Positions 1 to 5,157 of a DNA stretch of 5,157 nt are shown here, piece by piece. This DNA is from Gammaproteobacteria bacterium (GTDB taxonomy: Bacteria; Pseudomonadota; Gammaproteobacteria; DSM-19610): assembly GCA_011371465.1 (NCBI GenBank), contig DRQL01000164.1, forward strand, positions 1 through 5,157. The letters run 5' to 3'. Under the pieces are notes generated by a model. That model was given only the letters and a program-made list of their open reading frames with translations, was not told the origin of the DNA and did not search any database. Numbering within the stretch: the first letter of the stretch is position 1; each line of letters opens with the position of its first letter. The position numbers and the translations under genes were made by a program.

Positions 1-53
1 AAACCGACCGGTCTACTAATGTGCGACCTGTATGCAGAACAGGGCGCAATTTG

Positions 54-66
54 TGGTCTTAGACCA
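54..66. promoter_or_regulatory. Small inverted repeat upstream of the mlaC-like gene, possible operator
   Basis: The arms TGGTC (54-58) and GACCA (62-66) are perfect reverse complements around TTA. The repeat ends 20 bases before the start codon at 87. Further GACC/GGTC units occur nearby, for example GACCGGTC at 6-13. The arms resemble GntR/FadR-type half-sites, but the central spacing is wider than the TNGT-N3-ACNA pattern of that family, so no regulator can be named. It could equally be a chance 5-bp dyad or a weak hairpin in the leader. Confidence 0.25.
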
Positions 67-73
67 TAACGAC

Positions 74-79
74 GGGAGA
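74..79 (+). promoter_or_regulatory. Ribosome binding site of the mlaC-like gene
   Basis: GGGAGA lies 7 bases before the ATG at 87. This normal Shine-Dalgarno spacing supports that start. The signal peptide beginning directly at this methionine supports it as well. Confidence 0.7.
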
Positions 80-86
80 AATCAGG

Positions 87-686
87 ATGAAAGCAAAATT
101 CGTTTACCTGCTGTTGTTACTGGTGCCGGTTGTGACACTGGCTGCGGAACAAACGCCGGTCGAGGTAATCCGGACGGCTACCGAGCGCGTACTGAACGAA
201 TTACGGCTTGAGCCTGAGCGGCGCAAGGATCCGGAACAACTGCGCATGGTGATCGAGCGGCATGTCGCGCCACACATGGATTTTGTCACCCTGTCGCGCC
301 TTACCCTGGGTAAAAACTGGCGCCGGGCCACGGTGGCGCAACGTGAACGGTTTGTCCGGGAGTACGGTAGACTGCTGGTCAAGGTCTATTCAACGGCGCT
401 CGCCGGGTACAGCAACCAGAAGGTCGAGTACCTGTCCTCAAAGGTGAATGTCGACCAGCGCCGGGCAACCGTGCGTACCCGTATCGTGGAACCGGGTCAG
501 GCACCGCTCGCGGTCGATTACGGCCTGAGAAAGATCGATGGCAACTGGAAAATCTATGACGTCCGGATTGAAGGCATCAGTCTCGTCATGAACTACCGTG
601 CCAGTTTTTCCGAGGAGATCAGTGCGCACGGTTTTGACGGCTTGATCGAACGCCTGGTCCTGCGCAACACTTCCAGGCGGGGCTAG
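87..686 (+). CDS. MlaC/Ttg2-family periplasmic phospholipid-binding protein
   Basis: Proteins of the MlaC (Ttg2D, Tgt2) family are soluble periplasmic carriers. They shuttle phospholipids between an outer-membrane partner (MlaA) and the inner-membrane MlaFEDB ABC complex. The 199 residues begin with a lysine-containing n-region and a leucine/valine-rich core (about 5-18), with a likely signal peptidase I site after A19 or A20. The mature part shows the family pattern: DF followed by LG and W (D65, F66, L74, G75, W78), then an aromatic and leucine-rich helix ending around Y101. Near the C-terminus, WKIYDV (154-159) and EGISLVMNYR (162-171) match the conserved MlaC end. Length is normal for the family. 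MlaC usually sits in an mlaFEDCB operon, but here the next gene is a nitroreductase 66 bases downstream, so the symbol is withheld. A related carrier such as HpnM of hopanoid loci is possible. Family is confident; the exact lipid and partners are not. Confidence 0.88.
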   Translation: MKAKFVYLLLLLVPVVTLAAEQTPVEVIRTATERVLNELRLEPERRKDPEQLRMVIERHVAPHMDFVTLSRLTLGKNWRRATVAQRERFVREYGRLLVKVYSTALAGYSNQKVEYLSSKVNVDQRRATVRTRIVEPGQAPLAVDYGLRKIDGNWKIYDVRIEGISLVMNYRASFSEEISAHGFDGLIERLVLRNTSRRG

Positions 687-738
687 GCCGGGTTACGGCC
701 GGCTATACGGGATCGAACTCTGTCAACCGTTTACAAGC

Positions 739-743
739 AGGAG
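739..743 (+). promoter_or_regulatory. Ribosome binding site of the nitroreductase gene
   Basis: AGGAG lies 9 bases before the ATG at 753. It is a strong Shine-Dalgarno match and settles this start. I see no convincing sigma-70 promoter in the 66-base gap from 687 to 752, so read-through from the upstream gene is possible. Confidence 0.75.
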
Positions 744-752
744 AACAGTACC

Positions 753-1355
753 ATGAATGTCAGTGAAGCCGTGCACAGTCGCCGCGCCGTAAAGCATTTT
801 GACTCCGGTCACGAAATGCCGGAACCCGTTTTCCGTACACTCATGGAACACACCATCCTCGCACCCACCGCATTCAACATCCAGAACTGGCGTTTTGTGC
901 GCGTCACCGACCCGGGACAGCGCAAAAAGATCCGCGCAGTCGCCTGGGACCAGGCACAGGTCACGGACGCATCGGAGCTGCTGGTGCTGTGTTTCGACAC
1001 CCTGGCATGGAATCGGGAACCCGCGCGTTACTGGCGCGAGGCCCCGCAGGAAGTACAGGATTTCCTGTTGCCGGCCATGGACGATTACTACCGCGACAAA
1101 CCGCAGGTAACACGCGACGAAGGCATGCGTTCCTGCGGGCTTGCCGGCCAGACACTCATGCTGATGGCGCAGGAACTCGGTTATGATACCTGCCCGATGG
1201 ACGGCTTTGATTATGCTGCCGTGGCCGAGATCATCGCACTGCCTGATGATCACGAAATCGCCTTCATGATTGCCGTCGGCAAGAGCACCCAGGCTCCCTG
1301 GCCAAAACCCGGCCAGCTTCCGCTGGATGAGGTAATGGTCGAGAACCGGTTCTGA
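753..1355 (+). CDS. Nitroreductase-family FMN-dependent oxidoreductase
   Basis: This 200-residue protein matches the nitroreductase fold family. These are usually dimeric cytoplasmic flavoproteins that bind FMN and use NAD(P)H to reduce nitro compounds, quinones or flavins. The N-terminal SRRAVKHF segment (9-16) fits the basic FMN-phosphate-binding pattern. APTAFNIQNWRF (37-48) is the typical Asn/Gln/Trp loop after the second helix. RDEGMRSCGLAGQTLMLMAQELGYDTCPMDGFD (121-153, given by its key parts R121, Q133, DTCPMDGFD) contains the long central helix and a CPMDGF loop common in one bacterial subgroup. IAFMIAVGK (169-177) is the usual C-terminal strand, followed by a basic/proline tail. Length is typical and nothing looks broken. 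The natural substrate cannot be read from sequence. It lies in the same direction as the mlaC-like gene and converges on recN. Cysteines are at 80, 128 and 147, with no metal-site spacing. Confidence 0.9.
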   Translation: MNVSEAVHSRRAVKHFDSGHEMPEPVFRTLMEHTILAPTAFNIQNWRFVRVTDPGQRKKIRAVAWDQAQVTDASELLVLCFDTLAWNREPARYWREAPQEVQDFLLPAMDDYYRDKPQVTRDEGMRSCGLAGQTLMLMAQELGYDTCPMDGFDYAAVAEIIALPDDHEIAFMIAVGKSTQAPWPKPGQLPLDEVMVENRF

Positions 1356-1390
1356 TCCAGTAATCTTTTTAAACACCGACCACTTTTCTC

Positions 1391-1413
1391 GATCCCCAGG
1401 GAGACAGGGGATC
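1391..1413. terminator. Hairpin between the convergent nitroreductase and recN genes, weak terminator candidate
   Basis: GATCCCC (1391-1397) and GGGGATC (1407-1413) form a perfect 7-bp GC-rich stem with a 9-base loop. It lies between the 3' ends of two converging genes, where a bidirectional terminator is expected. Neither strand has a run of T directly after the stem, so a classic intrinsic terminator is not shown. The only T run nearby, T5 at 1366-1370, lies before the stem for plus-strand transcription. Rho-dependent ends, or an RNA 3'-end stabiliser, are alternatives. Confidence 0.35.
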
Positions 1414-1463
1414 AGCAGGGGTCAACAAGTGTTGCGGTTCAGAGCTTCCGGGGAATAAACCGG

Positions 1464-3128
1464 TTACCCGGACTGCAGCATTTCCCTGGCGTGTGCGCGG
1501 GTGGACGCGGTAATTTTCCGGCCGCCCAGCATGCGGGCGATTTCTTCCGTGCGTTCGTCGTCTTCCAGCGCCTGCACCCGGGTGCGGGTAGTGGTTTCGC
1601 TGGTCAGCTTGCTTACGCGCAGGTGCTGGTGTGCCTGCGCGGCCACCTGGGGCAGGTGGGTGACACACAGCACCTGGTGGTGTTTTCCCAGTGCCTGGAG
1701 TTGCATGCCGACGGTTTCGGCGACGGCACCGCCGACGCCGGTGTCGACCTCGTCGAAAATCAGGGTCGGTATACGAGTGTCGGCGGCAGCTGATACCTGG
1801 ATGGCCAGGCTGATGCGGGACAGTTCACCGCCGGAAGCGACTTTGGTCAGCGGGCGCGGTGGTTGTCCGGGGTTGGCGCTGACCAGGAATTCGATACGGT
1901 CCCGGCCGTGCGGGGACATGCGTTCACTTCCGCCATCGGTCACCTCGATGACGAACTGTCCGCCCTTCATGCCCAGGGTCTGCATGTCCGCGCTGACCTG
2001 CCCGGACAGCTGCGCCGCGGTTTTTTTACGCTTGCGGGTGAGCTGCTGCGCAGCTTTTTCGTAACGTGCGAACAGCTGTTCCCGCTGTGCTTCGAGCGCC
2101 TGCAGGCGCTCGTCAGCCTGCTCCAGCGTGGCCAGCTCCTCGTCCAGGCGGGCCTGGAACTCCGGCAGCGCTTCTGCCTGGATATGATGTTTGCCGGCGA
2201 CCCGGTGCAGGGCATCGAGGCGTTGCTCCACCCATTGCAGACGCTGCGGGTCCAGTTCCAGCCGGTCCCGGTAGTTTCTCAGCTGGCTGCAGCCTTCTTC
2301 CAGCTGGATCAGCGCGGAGTTGATCAGTTCGCCGGTCTCCTGCAGTGCCGGGTCGATGCGTGCCAGCGGTTCGAGGTCCACCAGTGCCTGGCTGATGAGG
2401 GATTGCGCGGCATGCTCATCGTCGTAGAGTTGCCGAACGTGCAGATCACAGGTTTCCAGCAACTGGCCGGCATTGGACAGGCGACGGTGTTCTTCGTGCA
2501 GCTGTTCGACTTCACCGGGCTGCGGCGCCAGTTCGTCCAGTTCCTGCTGCTGGAAGCGCAGGAATTCCAGCCGCGAGTCGCGGTCGTTACCGGCACCGAT
2601 GATCGCGGCAATATCGGCATCAACCTGTTTCCAGTCACGGTGAATCGCCGCCAGTTCGTCCAGCAGCCGGTCATGGCCGCCGTGATAGTCGAGCAACTGG
2701 CGCTGCAGGTCGCGTTTCATCAGCGACTGGTGTTCGTGCTGACCGTGGATATCGACCAGGTGTTCGCCGAGTTCGCGCAGTGACTGGGCCGGAACCGGTG
2801 ATCCGTTGATATACCCGCGTGAACGGCCGCTGCGCAGGATCACCCGGCGCAGCTGGCATTCGTCGTCCAGGTCCAGCGACTGTGCACGCAGCCAGCTGCG
2901 CGCGCTGTCGAGACGGGCAATGTCGAAACTGGCGCTGATGTCCGCGCGTTCGGCACCGTGGCGTACCGAACCGGCATCGGCGCGGTCGCCCAGCAGCAGG
3001 CCCAGTGCGTCGAGCAGGATGGATTTGCCGGCTCCGGTTTCCCCGGTCAGCGCCGTGGTGCCGGGCTGCAGCTCGATTTCCAGCTCGTCGATAATGGCGA
3101 AGTCGCGGATGTGCAGTGACAACAGCAT
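1464..3128 (-). CDS. recN: DNA repair protein RecN (SMC-like ATPase)
   Basis: RecN is a cytoplasmic SMC-family ATPase that acts with RecA in double-strand-break repair, holding or bridging broken DNA. The 554 residues match the family's usual length. The head domain is split. The N-terminal half has Walker A GETGAGKS (29-36) and a DIHGQHEHQ Q-loop region (126-134). Next comes a helical, Glu/Gln/Leu-rich coiled-coil section (about 155-375). The C-terminal half has the ABC signature SGGELSR (432-438), Walker B TLIFDEVDTGVGG (455-467, with D459 and E460) and the H-loop VTHLPQVAA (489-497, H491). It ends with the typical EIARMLGG (529-536) and TRAHA (543-547). No catalytic residue is missing. Its ATG shares the A of the nadK stop codon, so translation is probably coupled; GGCGGA 9 bases upstream is only a modest ribosome site. 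E. coli recN is LexA-controlled, but no CTGT-N8-ACAG box is visible within about 170 bases upstream. Confidence 0.97.
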   Translation of the reverse strand: MLLSLHIRDFAIIDELEIELQPGTTALTGETGAGKSILLDALGLLLGDRADAGSVRHGAERADISASFDIARLDSARSWLRAQSLDLDDECQLRRVILRSGRSRGYINGSPVPAQSLRELGEHLVDIHGQHEHQSLMKRDLQRQLLDYHGGHDRLLDELAAIHRDWKQVDADIAAIIGAGNDRDSRLEFLRFQQQELDELAPQPGEVEQLHEEHRRLSNAGQLLETCDLHVRQLYDDEHAAQSLISQALVDLEPLARIDPALQETGELINSALIQLEEGCSQLRNYRDRLELDPQRLQWVEQRLDALHRVAGKHHIQAEALPEFQARLDEELATLEQADERLQALEAQREQLFARYEKAAQQLTRKRKKTAAQLSGQVSADMQTLGMKGGQFVIEVTDGGSERMSPHGRDRIEFLVSANPGQPPRPLTKVASGGELSRISLAIQVSAAADTRIPTLIFDEVDTGVGGAVAETVGMQLQALGKHHQVLCVTHLPQVAAQAHQHLRVSKLTSETTTRTRVQALEDDERTEEIARMLGGRKITASTRAHAREMLQSG

Positions 3129-3130
3129 CA
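3126..3130 (-). other. nadK stop / recN start overlap (TGATG)
   Basis: On the minus strand the nadK stop TGA (3130-3128) and the recN start ATG (3128-3126) share one A. This arrangement permits re-initiation by the same ribosome, so recN output should follow nadK translation. The weak GGCGGA ribosome site upstream fits that reading. Confidence 0.9.
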
Positions 3131-4006
3131 GGGTTGTTCCGCCCAGCGCAGCTTTTTACGCATTACATCGAAGTGATCGTGTGCTTTCGGGTGGATCAGG
3201 CGCAGCTGTTGGGGTTTGCGGTGGATCTTCACCCGGTCACCGGCCACCAGCCCGAAATTGACCTGGCCGTCGCAGGTGATCTGCGCCCTGGTGGTGTCGT
3301 TGCCGTGCAGCAATATGTCGATGCCGACCTGATCGCTGACCACGATGGGCCGGTTGCTCAGGGTATGCGGGCAGATGGGTACCAGTACCAGCGCTTCGAG
3401 GGCGGGGTCGAGAATGGGGCCGCCACCCGACAGGGCGTAGGCGGTTGACCCCGTGGGTGTGGAAACGATCAGGCCGTCAGCGCGCAGCGAATTGAGGAAG
3501 CGCTGGTCGATCCAGGTGTCGACCTCGATCATGCGGGCGATGTCCCACTTGTGGATGACGACATCGTTGAGTGCATCGCTGGCGCTGATGGTTTCACTGC
3601 CACGGATAACCATGGCATGGATCAACGTGCGCCGCTCCTCTTCGTAGTGTCCGGCCAGCACTTCATCCAGCCGCTCCTGCATTTCATCGGGAGAAACGTC
3701 GGTGAGGAAGCCAAGACGGCCCAGGTTGACCCCCAGCACCGGCACTTCGGCTTCAGCCAGGCTGCGTGCGGCGTTGAGCATGGTGCCGTCACCACCGACC
3801 ACGATCGCCAGGTCACACTCGGCAGCCAGCCGGGCGCGTTCCATGACCGGTTCGGAAGGCTGGCTGAAGTGGGTGGCGGCGCTGTCGTCCAGTATGACCC
3901 GGAGACCGTGCGCGGCCAGCTGAGCAGTAAGCCGGGCCAGCGTTTCCGTGACGACCGGTTCGCCGATCTTGCTGATCAGTCCGATGCTGCTGAATACACT
4001 ATCCAT
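3128..4006 (-). CDS. nadK: NAD kinase
   Basis: NAD kinase phosphorylates NAD+ with ATP to make NADP+. It is the only known route to NADP in most bacteria and acts in the cytoplasm. The 292 residues equal the E. coli enzyme in length. The diagnostic GGDGT motif is at 71-75, followed by LGVNLGRLGFLTD (91-103). The NE/D motif appears as N147-D148 in ALNDVV. The conserved glycine-rich TPTGSTAYALSGGGPI stretch is at 183-198, and PHTLSNRP (213-220) follows. It ends with the expected IHPK (271-274) and LRW (286-288). On the minus strand, AGGAA about 10 bases before the ATG at 4006 serves as ribosome site, with another AGGA only 2 bases away. The stop codon overlaps the recN start (TGATG), implying a nadK-recN transcript. 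It diverges from hrcA across a 215-base control region. Confidence 0.97.
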   Translation of the reverse strand: MDSVFSSIGLISKIGEPVVTETLARLTAQLAAHGLRVILDDSAATHFSQPSEPVMERARLAAECDLAIVVGGDGTMLNAARSLAEAEVPVLGVNLGRLGFLTDVSPDEMQERLDEVLAGHYEEERRTLIHAMVIRGSETISASDALNDVVIHKWDIARMIEVDTWIDQRFLNSLRADGLIVSTPTGSTAYALSGGGPILDPALEALVLVPICPHTLSNRPIVVSDQVGIDILLHGNDTTRAQITCDGQVNFGLVAGDRVKIHRKPQQLRLIHPKAHDHFDVMRKKLRWAEQP

Positions 4007-4026
4007 ATTCCTGGATTTCCTGGGAC

Positions 4027-4053
4027 ATCATGGTCTCGTGGGGCGCATTTCAA
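4027..4053 (-). promoter_or_regulatory. Proximal sigma-70-like promoter candidate for nadK-recN
   Basis: Read on the minus strand, TTGAAA (4053-4048) and CATGAT (4032-4027) resemble -35 and -10 hexamers (5/6 and 4/6 matches) but are spaced 15 bases apart, shorter than the preferred 17. Transcription would begin near 4020 with a leader of about 14 bases. This is a rival to the distal candidate at 4188-4215, and sequence alone does not decide between them. Confidence 0.25.
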
Positions 4054-4083
4054 TGGCTGCCGGACCCGCGGGCGCACTGTTCG

Positions 4084-4121
4084 CCGGTAGCCGCATGCTA
4101 TCGGTTTCGGCGCGTTGCGCC
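4084..4121. other. Two adjacent hairpins in the nadK-hrcA control region
   Basis: CCGGTAGC (4084-4091) pairs with GCTATCGG (4097-4104) around CGCAT, 8 bp including one G-T wobble. Directly after it, GGCGC (4109-4113) pairs with GCGCC (4117-4121) around GTT. On the minus strand the first stem has one A-C mismatch. If nadK starts at its distal promoter, both structures lie in its 5' leader. If it starts at the proximal one, they are upstream DNA with no RNA role. There is no T run, so these are not intrinsic terminators. Function is unknown. Confidence 0.35.
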
Positions 4122-4160
4122 AACCTCTGCTGCGCCGGGAGGGTCGCGGTGAAAAGCCGG

Positions 4161-4187
4161 TTAGCACTCGGGTGCGAGGAGTGCTAA
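4161..4187. promoter_or_regulatory. CIRCE operator, HrcA binding site
   Basis: The left arm TTAGCACTC (4161-4169), a 9-base spacer (4170-4178) and the right arm GAGTGCTAA (4179-4187) match the CIRCE consensus TTAGCACTC-N9-GAGTGCTAA with no mismatch. HrcA dimers bind this element to repress heat-shock genes and release it when HrcA misfolds, usually because GroEL is occupied by stress-damaged protein. The element ends 34 bases before the hrcA start codon, which is the expected place for autorepression. It also lies between divergent genes, so it may act in both directions. Confidence 0.97.
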
Positions 4188-4190
4188 AGT
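4161..4190 (+). promoter_or_regulatory. Candidate hrcA promoter overlapping CIRCE
   Basis: TTAGCA (4161-4166) and TAAAGT (4185-4190) are each 4/6 matches to sigma-70 -35 and -10 hexamers, 18 bases apart. The hexamers coincide with the two CIRCE arms, so HrcA binding would exclude RNA polymerase. Transcription would start near 4197, giving a leader of about 25 bases. The hexamers are weak and the arms are constrained by CIRCE anyway, so chance agreement is possible. No sigma-32 type CCCCAT element is seen downstream of a TTGAA-like box. Confidence 0.4.
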
Positions 4191-4195
4191 TTAGC
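4183..4195. repeat. 13-bp palindrome overlapping the right CIRCE arm
   Basis: GCTAAA (4183-4188), a central G (4189) and TTTAGC (4190-4195) form a perfect odd-centred dyad. Its left half is shared with the CIRCE right arm. It places a TAAAGT hexamer on the plus strand and a TAAACT hexamer on the minus strand, both -10-like. Confidence 0.6.
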
Positions 4196-4215
4196 CGTTA
4201 TCCAGCCTGTGCAAA
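4188..4215 (-). promoter_or_regulatory. Distal sigma-70-like promoter candidate for nadK-recN
   Basis: On the minus strand TTTGCA (4215-4210) and TAAACT (4193-4188) each match the sigma-70 hexamers at 4 of 6 positions and are 16 bases apart. Transcription would start near 4181, inside the right CIRCE arm, and give nadK a leader of about 175 bases. If real, HrcA on CIRCE would also block this promoter. Evidence is pattern-level only. Confidence 0.3.
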
Positions 4216-4221
4216 CACGAG

Positions 4222-5157
4222 ATGCCAGTACCTGAACTTTCCACACGAGCCCAGTACCTGCTGAAAGCGCTTACCGAGCGTTATATCCGCGATGGTCAGC
4301 CCGTGGGTTCGCGCACGCTGGCGCGGGAAGCCGGACTCAAGCTGAGCCCGGCCACCATTCGCAATGTGATTGCAGACCTGGAAGAGCTGGGCCTGGTGAC
4401 CTCGCCGCATACCTCGGCAGGGCGTGTGCCCACGGTGCAGGGTTACCGCCTGTTCGTGGACACCCTGTTGTCGGTGCAGCCGCTTGAACATGAGCTGCTC
4501 GATGAGCTCGAACTGAACCTGGGCGGGGAAACGGATTCGCGCGAACTGGTGGAGACCGCATCCAACCTGTTGTCCGATGTAACGCACCTCGCCGGCCTGG
4601 TTACCATTCCCCGGCGCGAGCATGCCTCCCTGCAGCGCGTGGAATTCCTGCCGCTGTCCGAGCACAAGATCCTGGCCATCCTGGTCATCAGCGATACCGA
4701 AGTGCAAAACTGTATCCTCAACATGGACCGCGCCTACAGCGCAGCCGAGTTGCAGCAGTTCTCCACGTTCCTGAACGAACAGTTTGCCGGCAAGGAGATT
4801 CACGCCGTGCGCAACACGCTGGTGTCCGAATTGCGTGAAACCCGTGAAAACCTCAACCGGATGATGGCTACCGCAATGGATATGGCGGACCGGGTGCTGG
4901 GTGAAGCGGAGCAGGGCAGTGACTATGTGCTGGCCGGGCAGGCCAACCTGATGGAGTTCAACGAACTGTGCAACGTCACCACCCTGCGCCACCTGTTCGA
5001 GGCGTTCAACGAAAAGCGCCAGATCCTGAACCTGCTGGACCAGTGCGTGGAGAGCGAGGGCGTGCAGATCTTTATTGGAGAAGAGTCCGGTTACCAGATG
5101 CTCGACGAGTGCAGCCTGGTGACAGCGCCCTATACCGTAGACGGCCAGGTGCTGGGC
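4222..5157 (+). CDS. hrcA: Heat-inducible transcription repressor HrcA (3' end outside window)
   Basis: HrcA is a cytoplasmic dimeric repressor that binds CIRCE and controls chaperone genes. The window holds 312 codons in one open frame that runs off the right edge. The family is usually about 340-350 residues, so roughly 30-40 are missing because of the window, not a mutation. The N-terminal winged helix-turn-helix is clear: LLKALTERYI (13-22), PVGSRTLAR (27-35), LSPATIRNVIADLEELG (41-57) and SPHTSAGRVPT (61-71), followed by GYRLFVD (74-80). The central and C-terminal GAF-like/dimerisation part follows, with FNELCNVTTLRHLFEAF (246-262) and VQIFIGEESG (281-290) typical of the family. The ATG at 4222 is chosen because an in-frame TAG lies at 4192-4194 and no other ATG, GTG or TTG lies between. 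The only Shine-Dalgarno-like bases, GAG, directly touch the ATG. In gammaproteobacteria with HrcA, grpE, dnaK and dnaJ commonly follow. Confidence 0.97.
   Translation, partial: MPVPELSTRAQYLLKALTERYIRDGQPVGSRTLAREAGLKLSPATIRNVIADLEELGLVTSPHTSAGRVPTVQGYRLFVDTLLSVQPLEHELLDELELNLGGETDSRELVETASNLLSDVTHLAGLVTIPRREHASLQRVEFLPLSEHKILAILVISDTEVQNCILNMDRAYSAAELQQFSTFLNEQFAGKEIHAVRNTLVSELRETRENLNRMMATAMDMADRVLGEAEQGSDYVLAGQANLMEFNELCNVTTLRHLFEAFNEKRQILNLLDQCVESEGVQIFIGEESGYQMLDECSLVTAPYTVDGQVLG

Noticed and set aside
687..708. GGCCG/CGGCC dyad after the mlaC-like gene, considered as a terminator
   Set aside because: The stem is only 5 bp with no following T run, and the GC-rich setting makes such dyads common. 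It does not show that transcription ends before the nitroreductase.
1342..1370. 12-bp palindrome AGAACCGGTTCT at the nitroreductase stop followed by T5, considered as an intrinsic terminator
   Set aside because: The palindrome allows only a 4-bp stem with a 4-base loop, and the T run begins 12 bases later, so it does not form a normal terminator.
723..1376. 217-codon open frame on the minus strand opposite the nitroreductase
   Set aside because: The plus-strand gene has a strong ribosome site and family motifs. The reverse frame has neither and extends into both flanks by chance.
1863..2783. 306-codon open frame on the plus strand opposite recN
   Set aside because: It lies wholly inside the clearly conserved recN. 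Its Gln/Phe/Val-rich composition with no recognisable domain is what the reverse strand of a Leu/Glu/Gln-rich GC-rich gene gives.
3551..4090. 179-codon plus-strand frame opposite the start of nadK
   Set aside because: It mirrors nadK codons including the GGDGT region and has no recognisable motif of its own.
4198..4992. 264-codon open frame on the minus strand opposite hrcA
   Set aside because: hrcA on the other strand has full family conservation. The reverse frame has no known motif and crosses the hrcA control region, so it is a shadow.
1..5157. Search for a novel defence, mobile or CRISPR system
   Set aside because: All long coding regions belong to well-known conserved families. No direct-repeat array, transposase, integrase, attachment site or composition shift was seen.

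Overview
This 5157-base window looks like ordinary chromosome from a GC-rich gammaproteobacterium outside the Enterobacteria. NAD kinase followed by recN, divergent from the heat-shock cluster, is a familiar gammaproteobacterial order. A perfect CIRCE operator plus an HrcA repressor points to lineages that keep HrcA control, such as the Xanthomonas or purple-sulfur relatives, and not to E. coli, which lacks hrcA. The genus cannot be fixed from sequence reading alone.

Layout, left to right. Bases 1-86 are a short 5' flank with a small inverted repeat. Bases 87-686 (+) encode a secreted MlaC/Ttg2-family lipid-binding protein that stands alone, without visible mlaFED partners. Bases 753-1355 (+) encode a nitroreductase-family flavoprotein. 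Bases 1356-1463 are a convergent intergenic spacer with one 7-bp hairpin. Bases 1464-3128 (-) encode RecN and bases 3128-4006 (-) encode NAD kinase. These two share one base in a TGATG stop/start junction and are almost certainly one transcript. Bases 4007-4221 are a divergent control region holding the CIRCE operator, an overlapping 13-bp palindrome and candidate promoters facing both ways. Bases 4222-5157 (+) encode HrcA, cut by the window edge about 30-40 residues before its expected end.

How the genes work together. HrcA binds CIRCE and should repress its own promoter, and probably a downstream grpE-dnaK-dnaJ cluster that is not in the window. The same short region may also carry the nadK-recN promoter. 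If so, NADP(H) supply and double-strand-break repair could share heat-shock control, which is the most testable idea here. The mlaC-like gene (envelope lipid transport) and the nitroreductase (FMN/NAD(P)H redox) have no clear functional tie to the right half.

I found no mobile element, CRISPR array, rRNA, tRNA or novel defence system. The window is mainly conserved housekeeping sequence and the interest lies in the control region.
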